DNA from: an uncultured Planctomycetaceae bacterium
Lineage (GTDB): Bacteria; Planctomycetota; Planctomycetia; Pirellulales; Pirellulaceae
Length of the DNA: 7,015 nt
Assembly: GCA_903927685.1 (NCBI GenBank)
Contig: CAIYOB010000253.1
Coordinates: forward strand, 1-7,015
Direction of reading: 5' to 3'
A program made the translations under genes and the position numbers. Under the pieces are notes generated by a model, which worked only from the letters and a program-made list of their open reading frames with translations, was not told where the DNA came from and made no database searches. Position 1 is the stretch's first letter. Each line of letters starts with the position of its first letter. This document shows, piece by piece, positions 1 to 6,638 of the stretch.

Positions 1-506
1 ACCATTCGGCTTCGGATGGCTTCGTGTTCGTTCATGCCCAGTCGTTGGAGGACGTTCTGGACCCATTCGCCAGCGAACATCCGCATCATAGGATCTTCCA
101 GCGACACGTGATGAACCAAGCGACAGCGACACGGCAGACTTTGGGCAAATTCAGTGACGGCGGCGTCGTGGGCCTGGAGCGGATGCCGCTCGGCAACGAT
201 GATGTCGATTGTCTGGGAGTCGTCGGAGCCAAGCCTCGGCGCGGATCGGCCTGTCAGGTTTTCCGCCGTGGCTACGATCACGGTTTGTGGGTCAAAACCG
301 CCTTGTTCGACGGTGGCTTGGAGTTGCTCCAGGCAGTCCCGGAAGTGGGCCACCAGCAGCACGGCAAGCGGTCGGGTTGGTTCGGCGAGGCAACGACCTA
401 CGGATGCCGAGATCCCACCATACTTGGCCTGCTTGGTCAGCCAGATCACCTCGTCCAGCAAGTCCACATTGGTCTTCGGCGTTTTCAGCCAATCGAAGAT
501 GCCCAT
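1..506 (-). CDS. SecA-like C-terminal motor-domain fragment protein, partial at left edge
   Basis: An open frame starts at ATG 506 and runs off the left edge, giving 168 visible residues with no stop. The sequence begins MGIFDWLK. The end is what identifies it: residues 134-144 (VSLEDPMMRMF) and 155-164 (RLGMNEHEAI), followed by RSRMV, match the end of SecA nucleotide-binding domain 2, where SecA has LSLEDDLMR.F, then RLGM...PIE, then MV. In SecA the glutamine/arginine helicase motif lies just before this; here the position holds AERHPLQAHD (105-114), so the ATPase motif is absent. No Walker A or DEAD-type motif is visible. It is therefore unlikely to be a translocase, and its function is unknown. 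Residues 45-60 (RPLAVLLVAHFRDCLE) look like a beta strand plus helix of a Rossmann-type fold. A purine-rich GGGGAAGG sits very close to the ATG (2 bases), which mildly supports this start. It lies 108 bases downstream of the next minus-strand gene. The coding call is strong; the SecA relationship is from memory of the family. Confidence 0.8.
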   Translation of the reverse strand, partial: MGIFDWLKTPKTNVDLLDEVIWLTKQAKYGGISASVGRCLAEPTRPLAVLLVAHFRDCLEQLQATVEQGGFDPQTVIVATAENLTGRSAPRLGSDDSQTIDIIVAERHPLQAHDAAVTEFAQSLPCRCRLVHHVSLEDPMMRMFAGEWVQNVLQRLGMNEHEAIRSRM

Positions 507-614
507 GTCCTTCCCCGCCAGTCGCCGTGGTGAAGCAGCAGAAACGAGTCCACCAGCCCCGCCGATGTCAGTAGCACTGAAGCACCAGCCAGACTTTGGT
601 GAAGTCCCGGTTCT

Positions 615-992
615 TCAGATGGAAGTCGTGATGACGCTCGCAAGCTGATCTGCGACTCTGGCAAGACCAAGTTGGCGTGCTTGATCGATCACCGGCTTCT
701 TGGCGGCCTCAACTTGTTCCGGCGACGGCGGGCCATCCTCGCCGATGACCACGACGGGTAACGACGGCTTTTCGGCACTCTTGGGGTAGGTGTCGTGGTA
801 GTTTCTAAGTGCCTCGCCGAGTTGTCGGAGGTTGTTCTGGGCCTGTTGTCGTCGCATGGATTCACGGGCGTGCTGAACCGCTGGCAGCAGGAACAGTACG
901 CCGCCACCGCAACAAAGCAACGCCGCTCCGGCCGCGCCCGCAAGCACGACGAGGACGATGACAACGGTGTTTTTGTTCCTGGGTGCGTCCAT
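615..992 (-). CDS. Small membrane-anchored protein with DUF1559-like segment
   Basis: This encodes 125 residues from ATG 992. The frame is open further upstream, but this ATG follows a GAGG with good spacing (CCGAGGTAACGAC-ATG) and puts the membrane segment at the N-terminus, so I chose it. Residues 8-37 form one hydrophobic helix rich in V, L, A and G with a CC pair, consistent with a signal anchor. Residues 36-69 ([14 protein letters not shown], then [17 protein letters not shown]) closely resemble the segment after the pilin-like helix of planctomycete DUF1559 proteins (LLPAVQAAREAARR, NNLKQIGLALHNYHDTY). A full DUF1559 protein is about 300 residues, so this is a short relative keeping only that segment. 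The rest is charged and soluble; residues 88-122 contain a possible helix ([18 protein letters not shown]). Its function is unknown. The C-terminus may be altered by a frameshift (see findings). Confidence 0.72.
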   Translation of the reverse strand: MDAPRNKNTVVIVLVVLAGAAGAALLCCGGGVLFLLPAVQHARESMRRQQAQNNLRQLGEALRNYHDTYPKSAEKPSLPVVVIGEDGPPSPEQVEAAKKPVIDQARQLGLARVADQLASVITTSI

Positions 993-1084
993 GTCGTTAC
1001 CTCGGTTCGGCCCTGCTGGATGTCGAATGATTCTGCTTTCGCCCGCTTCCATCCGCAAGCATTGTAGCCGACTGATCCAGGCCG

Positions 1085-1113
1085 GTGTCATCCGTGTCCA
1101 AAGCGGGTAAAAT
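1085..1113 (+). promoter_or_regulatory. Weak sigma-70-like promoter candidate upstream of the DUF1080 gene
   Basis: GTGTCA (1085-1090) and TAAAAT (1108-1113) are separated by 17 bases and match the bacterial -35/-10 consensus at 4 of 6 and 5 of 6 positions. The -10 element lies about 32 bases before the ATG at 1146. The element sits in the 153-base divergent gap between the minus-strand small membrane gene and the plus-strand DUF1080 gene, where a promoter is expected. Such matches arise by chance in sequence this long, and planctomycete promoters are poorly defined. Confidence 0.22.
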
Positions 1114-1132
1114 TTCGGTTTTGCCAAGCTCC

Positions 1133-1138
1133 AGGGAG
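1133..1138 (+). promoter_or_regulatory. Ribosome-binding site of the DUF1080 gene
   Basis: AGGGAG lies 7 bases before the ATG at 1146. It supports that start and shows that the front of this otherwise broken gene still has normal translation signals. Confidence 0.6.
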
Positions 1139-1145
1139 AAGAACC

Positions 1146-1642
1146 ATGATACGATTTGGGTCATATCTGATGCTACTGGCTGCCTGCCATCTGCCCCTGG
1201 CCGCTGAAGCGATGGGCGGCGAGGCGGGATGGACCAGCCTGTTCAACGGCAAGAACTTGGATGGCTGGATCGTCAAGTGCCGACCGGCTGACCAGCGAAA
1301 CGGCTTCATCTACGACGAGACGAGAGGCGTGCAGGTCTGGCTGTGGCCTAACGTTGGAAAACCGGCCAACGCCAAGCCCGAACATGCTCCCCAGGATCAA
1401 AGTGGTTCCACGCCGATGATCGGGACGTGTGGAACGAAGTTCAAATCACTTGCCGGGGGACCAACATCAGGACCTTCATCAATGGCGTCACCATTGCTGA
1501 CTACGACGGAGCGGCACGGCTGGATGACGAAACCCATCGAGCCCGGAACGTCAGCATGAAGGGGCACATCGGGCTTCAGATCCACCCCGGCAACGAGTTG
1601 CTCATTCGGTTCAAGGACATCGAGGTGCGGGAGTTGCAGTGA
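1146..1642 (+). pseudogene. Secreted DUF1080 (3-keto-disaccharide hydrolase-like) gene, frameshifted and internally deleted
   Basis: DUF1080 (PF06439) is a concanavalin-like jelly-roll domain of sugar-active secreted proteins, greatly expanded in planctomycetes. The first part (1146 to about 1392) has a signal peptide (residues 1-21, ending LPLAAEA) and the domain's opening strand WTSLFNGKNLDGW. It then jumps from KCRPADQ to RNGFIYDETRG, which in intact relatives are separated by the domain's central strands (WKV.DG, then D.ELR, then NSGVQVR); an estimated 70-80 residues are missing. The second part is one frame over, from about 1393 to the TGA at 1640-1642: KWFHADDRDVWNEVQI, then GTNIRTFINGVTIADYDG, and finally MKGHIGLQIHPG and LLIRFKDIEVREL. 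Adding one C to the CCCC run at 1389-1392 restores the continuous reading APPGSKW. As written the first frame would end at 1559 with an unrelated tail. With both lesions the product is not expected to fold. The family call is strong; the size of the missing part is estimated from memory. Confidence 0.85.
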
Positions 1643-1661
1643 GGTGAGCCCTTGGCTAGTC

Positions 1662-2510
1662 TCAGCGGCCCTTCAGCAAGCCATCCAGGAACTCAAACAC
1701 GGCCTTCGTCGGTTCGTCATTCGGCAGGCCGAGGTCACGGTTGATGGTGCCATGGTTTTTGCCTTCGCCCGGCACCACCTTGGCTTGAACGCCAGCATCC
1801 ACCAACGCCTTGGCGAAAGCCTGGGACTGTGCCTTGGAGTCCGGGCGATCAGCGACATGCAGGAGCAGAAACGGCGGGATGCCCTTGTCCTTCGCAACGT
1901 GCATGACGGGTGAAAGCTGTTTCTGGTCCGCCTCGTTGTCCCCGAAGGGCGACGCATTCATGCTTGAACGAAGCAGACCAGCGTTCTGCACTTTGCTCGG
2001 AATGTCGTAAGCGGCGGTATCGACTGGGATGCACCCCTTGATGTTCGACAGCGACAAGGTTTCCGCCTTGAGGTAGCAGTCATCGGTGCAAACCAGTGCG
2101 GCCAGATGTGCCCCCGCTGAATGCCCGGCAACGAAAATCGTGTCCGGTGATCCGCCATATTCCTGGGCCTTGTCGTGAACCCACTTGATCGCCTTGGCGA
2201 TGTCGCCGGTCATTTCCTTGACGGTGACCTGCGGGACGAAGCGGTAATTCACCGAAACGAAGACGAAACCCTTGTCCACAAATGCCTGCGGCTTGTGCTG
2301 CACCCCCGACTTGTCGCCCTGCCGCCAGCCACCGCCATGAATCCAGACCAGAACCGGATGCTCCGTGCCATCGTTCGGAGCGTACACGTCCAGTCGCCTA
2401 CTGGCGTCGGCGGGCTCGACGTAGGCAAGGTCACGGTGGATCTTTGGCTCGGCGGCGAGGCAGTCTGCCGCAAAGACAAGGAGAAACGCGGCGGCAACGT
2501 ATTTCCGCAT
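1662..2510 (-). CDS. Secreted alpha/beta-hydrolase esterase (BD-FAE / carboxylesterase-like)
   Basis: This encodes 282 residues from ATG 2510, preceded by AAAGGA six bases upstream. The frame stays open upstream into the M28 fragment, but this ATG has its own ribosome-binding site and starts a clear signal peptide (MRKYVAAAFLLVFAADCLAA, 1-20), so it is the likely mature start. The alpha/beta-hydrolase features are complete: oxyanion motif HGGGW (58-62), nucleophile elbow GHSAG (129-133, Ser131), a candidate acid in HVADRPDSK (Asp221 or Asp224) and His253 in KNHGTIN. The N-terminal DLAYVEPADASRRLDVYAP is typical of bacterial feruloyl/acetyl-xylan-type esterases. The length is normal for the family. 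It probably hydrolyses ester bonds in the periplasm, perhaps on acylated polysaccharide; the substrate cannot be read from sequence. It converges with the DUF1080 gene, leaving only 19 bases between their ends. Confidence 0.9.
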   Translation of the reverse strand: MRKYVAAAFLLVFAADCLAAEPKIHRDLAYVEPADASRRLDVYAPNDGTEHPVLVWIHGGGWRQGDKSGVQHKPQAFVDKGFVFVSVNYRFVPQVTVKEMTGDIAKAIKWVHDKAQEYGGSPDTIFVAGHSAGAHLAALVCTDDCYLKAETLSLSNIKGCIPVDTAAYDIPSKVQNAGLLRSSMNASPFGDNEADQKQLSPVMHVAKDKGIPPFLLLHVADRPDSKAQSQAFAKALVDAGVQAKVVPGEGKNHGTINRDLGLPNDEPTKAVFEFLDGLLKGR

Positions 2511-3101
2511 GATTGGTCCTTTCAATTGATGAAACCCCGAACGAGCAAAGTCGTTTCCCTGGGCGTGGGCATACACCCACGACCCCATTTGCTCCGTGTG
2601 GGCATAGGGGGCCTCCTCGTTCACGAATCCCAGGAACCGCAGGGTCCGACCGGTCTTTCGTCGTGAGAACTCGTTTGCCAAGCTGAGCATGGCGGCCACG
2701 CCGCTGGCGTTGTCGTTGGCTGCCGGGGAGCCGGGCACCGAATCATAATGTGCCCCGATGACCACGATTTCGTCCGCCAATGTCGTGCCTGGGATCTCGA
2801 CTTCCAGATTGTAGCAAGTGGAGCCTGTGACCTCGTACCCGTGCCGCTTCACCTCGTGGCCAGAACCAGCCAGATCGGCTTCGATGTAGTCGGCTGCTTG
2901 TTCCAATTGGCGGGGCCGACGCTGCACGTTCCGCTCGCCGATTTCCTCTGCCAGTTGCACGACGTGGTGGCGAAGGCTGGTGGCGAGTTGGACTAGCTGG
3001 TCGTCCGCCGGAGGCAGTGCCCCTCGGTGGTTTCTCCCCGGCATCCGCCACGTGGTCCAGCCTGCCAGAAGGCAGTCCCGGAGCACCGGCCATCTCCACA
3101 T
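2511..3101 (-). pseudogene. M28-family zinc peptidase, C-terminally truncated and fused in frame to the esterase
   Basis: Starting at ATG 3101, 197 codons read into the esterase ATG with no stop between them. The frame is open back to a TTG at 3179, which would overlap the cyclase end. Residues 8-20 (LRDCLLAGWTTWR) may be a short membrane anchor, followed by MPGRNHRGALPP and RHHVVQLAEEIGERNV, a typical start for planctomycete M28 peptidases. Metal-site motifs visible are GAHYDSVPG (His118), ANDNASG (Asp130, the usual bridging ligand) and FVNEEAPY (Glu162/163, general base and ligand). The domain stops just after TEQMGSWVYAHA, and the remaining ligands (a later Asp and the C-terminal His) are missing, so a complete di-zinc site cannot form. 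M28 domains need roughly another 100 residues. It is either dead, or makes a fused M28-esterase product of about 479 residues. The start is uncertain because the GGGAA beside the ATG is a poor ribosome site. Confidence 0.78.
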
Positions 3102-3162
3102 TTCCCGTCGGGTAAGTGCGGCCACTGCATTCTGCTCCAACTGGACTTCGTGTTTGAACACC

Positions 3163-4140
3163 TCACGGTAAAACCGCAAACACCCTGGCCGGAAACCCCG
3201 ATCCGCCCTTGGGCTTCGGGAACGCCGCCACCACGATGGCCCCGGCTTCCGGCACCCTGTCCAGGCTCGCCAGCAACTCGATCTGGTAGTGGTCCGTGCC
3301 GAGGACGTAGGTCTCCAGCGAGTAGTCCCCTTTCGAGGTCGCCACGCCCGGATCGGTGTCGGTTGTCTCGTGGCCGCTGGCCGTGATTTTCCGTTCCTCG
3401 TACAAGTACTTCAGCACATCGAGGCTCCAGCCAGGGTAGTGTGCCACGCCCTGGTCGTCTTCGTTCCGCATGGCCTTGGCGTCCGGCCACCTTTTCGACC
3501 AGTCTGTCCGCATGGCGACGAAAGTGCCCTCCGGGATGGGGCCGTGGCGGCGTTCCCAATCCCGCACATCGTCCATGCGGATCGCGTAATCGGGGTTCTG
3601 GGACACCTGTTCGTGAACGTCGATCACGACCAGCGGCAGGATCATTTCCTTGGGGTCGATTTGGTCGATGCTCCGTTTGTCCTTGACGAAGTGGGCTGGC
3701 GGGTCGCAGTGCGTCCCCCACTGGCCGACGTGGGTGTACTGCTGGGCGAAGAACCCCTTGCCCTTCGTCCCAACGCCCTCGTCGTACCAGTAGATCGTCT
3801 CCCGCTGCTCGTCCGGGAAGCCCTGCCAGCTTGGAATGCCCGGCTCGAAAGCGTGCGTCAGGTCCACGAATTGCTTGGACTTGAAGAGCTTCAGGGCTTC
3901 GGCGAGGGGCGATGCCTGGCCGGGCTGGGCAGTTTGTTGCTGGCGTTCCTTCTCCAGGGCCAGTTGTGCCTGCACCAGACGGGCCTCAGCGACTTCCCGT
4001 TCGGCAGCAACTCTGGACTGCTGTCTAACGGTGAACCAGAAGCCCACGCCGCAGACGACGATCAGAAACCCAATGCCCAGGACCAAGCCCAGAATCAGCA
4101 GGATAACGACAGTTCGTCCGTTGCCCGTTTTGTCGGTCAT
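3163..4140 (-). CDS. Membrane-anchored cyclase-family (kynurenine-formamidase-fold) metal hydrolase
   Basis: This encodes 325 residues from ATG 4140 to TGA 3163-3165. Residues 10-37 form a strong hydrophobic segment (VVILLILGLVLGIGFLIVV) followed by a charged helix, 40-70, rich in E, A, Q and R (AAEREVAEARLVQAQLALEK), which looks like a coiled-coil stalk; after the stalk the catalytic domain begins with FVDLTHAFEPGIPSW (91-105). The signature of the cyclase family (PF04199), HxGTHxDxPxHF, appears as HVGQWGTHCDPPAHF (137-151), with two extra residues between the first His and the GTH core; His144, Asp146 and His150 are the likely metal ligands. GHETTDTDPG (256-265) is the conserved later motif. 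Family members hydrolyse amides or lactone-like bonds, for example N-formylkynurenine; the substrate here is unknown. The protein is longer than the usual 210-260 residues because of the anchor and stalk, which put the enzyme outside the inner membrane. The M28 fragment begins about 60 bases downstream. No strong Shine-Dalgarno sequence is visible. Confidence 0.88.
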   Translation of the reverse strand: MTDKTGNGRTVVILLILGLVLGIGFLIVVCGVGFWFTVRQQSRVAAEREVAEARLVQAQLALEKERQQQTAQPGQASPLAEALKLFKSKQFVDLTHAFEPGIPSWQGFPDEQRETIYWYDEGVGTKGKGFFAQQYTHVGQWGTHCDPPAHFVKDKRSIDQIDPKEMILPLVVIDVHEQVSQNPDYAIRMDDVRDWERRHGPIPEGTFVAMRTDWSKRWPDAKAMRNEDDQGVAHYPGWSLDVLKYLYEERKITASGHETTDTDPGVATSKGDYSLETYVLGTDHYQIELLASLDRVPEAGAIVVAAFPKPKGGSGFPARVFAVLP

Positions 4141-4275
4141 GGTTCATCCCGGTGTACGGTTTGTGGGAATAACGATCACGCAGATCATCCTACCGATTCG
4201 CCGGTGGCTGGGAAATCATTCCGCCAGTTCTTCTGCCGGGCCTTGCTTTCTCCGCTTCGACCGTTTGTTTCGAGC

Positions 4276-4575
4276 TTACTCCCGTTTCCACTGGACAAAG
4301 CCCTGCAACTGGGGATGGGCCAGCAGTTTCTCTCTGGTGTTGTGGTGACGCCCCAACTCCTTCTCGTCGGGGATCAGGTCGTGGATGGCCGAGTGACACG
4401 GCTTGCAGACCTCCCTACCTTGCTGCATTTCCTGCCGGGTGTAACGTCGCTGGAACCACTTGTTCGAATGCAGCGTTCGGGGGATAAAGTGGTGGAGTTG
4501 TAGGCTTCCACAGAACCGCCCACTGCTACATTGCAGGCCCAAGGCCGGGTATCCTGGCCCGTAGGAAGCCCACAC
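4276..4575 (-). CDS. Small HNH-like zinc protein with abnormal N-terminus
   Basis: This encodes 99 residues from GTG 4575 to TAA 4276. From residue 27 on it reads as a well-conserved small HNH-type protein: LHHFIPRTLHSNKWFQRRYT (His28/29), then EVCKPCHSAIHDLIPDEKEL (Cys57, Cys60, His61, His65), then HHNTREKLLAHPQL. The HH...CxxCH...H arrangement is that of an HNH/treble-clef zinc site. Relatives I recall have a CxxC pair about 10 residues before the HH; here there are only Cys16 and Cys22 in CSSGRFC, which is CX5C. The first 25 residues (MWASYGPGYPALGLQ) look atypical and no good ribosome site precedes the GTG; an in-frame TGA lies about ten codons further upstream. The front may have been replaced or frameshifted. 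The biochemical role of this small family is not established; nuclease activity is only a possibility. Confidence 0.68.
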   Translation of the reverse strand: MWASYGPGYPALGLQCSSGRFCGSLQLHHFIPRTLHSNKWFQRRYTRQEMQQGREVCKPCHSAIHDLIPDEKELGRHHNTREKLLAHPQLQGFVQWKRE

Positions 4576-4650
4576 GACGCTGCACGTGTCGAATGCCAGT
4601 CACCTTAGGCGGGCCAAGTGGTGCGGTTTGGATCATCGGCGGCAAGCACG

Positions 4651-5706
4651 TCAATCGATGGGCTTGTCGGAAATCGCCACGTCATCGACGTAGACCGTGG
4701 CGGGATTCGGGCCAAAGCTGTGGGCACTGATGCCGATTTCCAGGCTATCGTAAATCGCACCGGCCAATGGCAAGGTCTGTCCCTGCTGGTCGATCAGCTT
4801 CGTGCCATCTTGCCACAACTCCACCCGACCGTCCAGCATCTCGGACAAGTGAAGGCACGCCTTCAGGTGTACCCAGCGGCCGACCGGAATCCGCACTCGA
4901 TTTGCTTTCGGCTGGCGGTATGTGGGTTTGGTCGCCCACTTCAACTCGAACATGGCGGCTCCGTCCTTGATCATGATCCGCATTCCCGGATGCTCGTTGA
5001 TCCAGGTACTTTCCAGGTCCATCAGCGTAAACGGCATTCCGCCCTCCGGGATGTAGTACCAACCCGAAAACCAGACATCATCGCCCTTGACGAAGTAAAG
5101 CAGTTCCGTGGAGAGGGATGCCTTGCCGCAGACCATTTCCGGGGTCGGGGCCAAGCTGTAGCACTTCAGTGCCCCGGCTCCCGTGTGGACGATATCCGAG
5201 CTTGGCTCCACCCGGTTGTCGATGAACTTGGCTTCGCCACGGAGAATTCGGCTGCGAAGCTGGACGTACTTCGGGACGCTCGGTGTTGAGGACGATTGAA
5301 GCGTAAAGGAAGTCCATCCCCGCTGCTCGCCGATCAGGTCCGTGATCTGGCCTGCGTTCTCAAATCCCTCCTCAAAGTGCCGCCGAGTCGGATATCGCTT
5401 GCCCGTGTCCGTATCCACCCGAAAGATCTGTCCGTCTTGCTGAGCATAGTTCTTCTTCCGAAAGTCCGTGTCGTAGATCTTCTCCACGAACACGAGCCGA
5501 TCCGGGGAAGCCACCCGATACAGGTCGCCGTGGACCAGCTTGTAGGTTGTTCCCTCGTGCTCGACCGTCAGTTCCACCGACGACTCGTCGGGCATTGGGA
5601 TCGACCGCTGCTGCCCCCGCACGACGACGACAAAGCAAACGCCCGCAGCCAAAAGAAGAAGAAAGGCAAGAAATGCCATCCAGATACGTCTTCTGATCCA
5701 GCCCAT
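4651..5706 (-). CDS. Membrane-anchored protein with polysaccharide-lyase-like jelly roll
   Basis: This encodes 351 residues from ATG 5706. The frame is open 33 codons further up, but ATG 5706 follows GGGAGA and places a basic N-terminus (MGWIRRRIW) before a membrane segment (residues 9-29, with FLAFLLLLAAGVCFVVVV), giving a normal signal anchor. Residues 44-110 are a beta-rich region of unknown type (LTVEHEGTTYKLVHGDLYRV). Residues 172-350 resemble the beta jelly roll of heparin-lyase-I-like polysaccharide lyases (PF14099) and related concanavalin-like domains: VHTGAGALKCY, DDVWFSGWYYIPEG, VPVGRW-like IPVGRWVHLKACLHL, DGRVELWQDGTKLID and the final VYVDDVAISDKP. The catalytic residues of a lyase were not identified, so it could be binding-only. 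It sits 140 bases downstream of the metallo-beta-lactamase gene on the same strand and may share its transcript. The fold-level call is moderately sure; the activity is not. Confidence 0.8.
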   Translation of the reverse strand: MGWIRRRIWMAFLAFLLLLAAGVCFVVVVRGQQRSIPMPDESSVELTVEHEGTTYKLVHGDLYRVASPDRLVFVEKIYDTDFRKKNYAQQDGQIFRVDTDTGKRYPTRRHFEEGFENAGQITDLIGEQRGWTSFTLQSSSTPSVPKYVQLRSRILRGEAKFIDNRVEPSSDIVHTGAGALKCYSLAPTPEMVCGKASLSTELLYFVKGDDVWFSGWYYIPEGGMPFTLMDLESTWINEHPGMRIMIKDGAAMFELKWATKPTYRQPKANRVRIPVGRWVHLKACLHLSEMLDGRVELWQDGTKLIDQQGQTLPLAGAIYDSLEIGISAHSFGPNPATVYVDDVAISDKPID

Positions 5707-5846
5707 GCGTCGTCTTCTCCCATCAGCGGCTTTCGGCGGCACTGGTTCGTTCACAAGTCCGACGTGAACGGCGTCACGTCGTACTCTGCACCCCGGTTTG
5801 GGCATCGAATGGCCATGTTGCAGCCCTGTGGGGCAAGTCTACCAGT

Positions 5847-6638
5847 TCATTCTCCGATCTCAATGACCCGCCCAACTCCCATCGTGACGAAGCCGTCTCC
5901 CAAGGCTTCTTTCGTCTTGGCAATTGCCTTGTCGCCGGAGCAATGTGTCGCCCCCACTTTCTGGACGCCCATCCCTTTGAGGTCTTCAACAACCCGCTGC
6001 AAATCTTCGTCCGAGTGGTTCAGCAGGTGCGTGCCTCCCAGGATCATGAAAATGTCCCGGCCCAGGTGTTCCTTCGCCTTCTTGGCAATAGCGACCACGC
6101 CCGGATGCGAGCAGCCGGTGACGATGACCAGCCCCTGCGGCGTGTCCACCACCAGGGCTTGCTCGATGATTTTGTCCCCCAGAGGGCCGACCACGAACAC
6201 ACCCTTGCAGATTTCGATCGGCTTGGTCACGACCGACACGCTGGCGGCATGGACCTTGGCGTCCTTGACGAACGATTCCGGCGTGGCTGCCGGAAGGTAG
6301 ACATCGACCTGGCTGTTCTTGGCCAGGAACGGCAGAAGCCCACCGGTGTGGTCGCCGTGGTTGTGCGAGATCACGACCAACTCCACCTCGGCGGGACGCA
6401 ACTTCATTTTATCGAAGTTGGCCAGCAGCAGATCGCCCTTGGCTCCCGTGTCGAACAGGATGGTCTTCTCCGTCCCGGAAAGCAGGCAGGCGAACCCCCA
6501 GTCCGAGCCGCAAGCCTGGTCGAAAACGTAATTGTCGTACAGCACCCGGATGGTCTTCAACGGTTCGGCGGCGAAGCTGGGGTACCAAGCTGCCAGAATC
6601 ACGCCCCATGCGAACACCACGGCGTTTTTCTTGCTCAC
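5847..6638 (-). CDS. Secreted metallo-beta-lactamase-fold hydrolase (COG1237-like)
   Basis: This encodes 263 residues from GTG 6638 to TGA 5847. AGGAG at 6647-6651 lies 8 bases before the GTG, which fixes the start. Residues 1-24 are a signal peptide (MSKKNAVVFAWGVILAAW, cleavage near SFAAEP). The metal motif SHNHGDHTGG (91-100) is intact, with His178 (GCSHPG), His204 (GGTHLL) and His232 (THCSG) as later ligands or conserved positions. FDTGAKGDLLLANF (62-75) and the G(C/D)SHPG and GGTHL motifs are typical of COG1237, named after 7,8-dihydropterin-6-methyl-4-(beta-D-ribofuranosyl)-aminobenzene-5'-phosphate synthase; that archaeal reaction is unlikely for a secreted bacterial protein, so the substrate is unknown. 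Length is normal. Its GTG overlaps the TGA of the upstream ASCH ORF (GTGA), so translation may be coupled. Confidence 0.92.
   Translation of the reverse strand: MSKKNAVVFAWGVILAAWYPSFAAEPLKTIRVLYDNYVFDQACGSDWGFACLLSGTEKTILFDTGAKGDLLLANFDKMKLRPAEVELVVISHNHGDHTGGLLPFLAKNSQVDVYLPAATPESFVKDAKVHAASVSVVTKPIEICKGVFVVGPLGDKIIEQALVVDTPQGLVIVTGCSHPGVVAIAKKAKEHLGRDIFMILGGTHLLNHSDEDLQRVVEDLKGMGVQKVGATHCSGDKAIAKTKEALGDGFVTMGVGRVIEIGE

Noticed and set aside
24..648. Three long plus-strand open frames across the left end
   Set aside because: They lie opposite the SecA-like gene, have compositionally odd translations and no recognisable motif, and are explained as shadows of the minus-strand gene in GC-rich DNA.
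320..3090. Shared 12-base string GGCAGTCCCGGA near 333 and 3071 as a possible repeat
   Set aside because: It is short, GC-rich and inside unrelated coding sequences; chance or shared codon use explains it.
1662..3179. One genuine 505-residue fused M28-esterase protein starting at TTG 3179
   Set aside because: The TTG overlaps the cyclase end and has no ribosome site, and the esterase has its own ribosome site and signal peptide; separate annotation with a note on the fusion fits better.
3289..4503. A 404-codon plus-strand open frame
   Set aside because: It is antisense to the cyclase gene and part of the HNH gene, which both carry clear family motifs; its translation shows none and spans a gene boundary.
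5820..5846. Hairpin terminator downstream of the metallo-beta-lactamase gene
   Set aside because: Only a 4-bp GCCC/GGGC pairing with a 4-base loop is present and no T run follows.
5296..6300. A 334-codon plus-strand open frame
   Set aside because: It is antisense to the lyase-like and metallo-beta-lactamase genes and crosses their intergenic gap; no family signal was seen.
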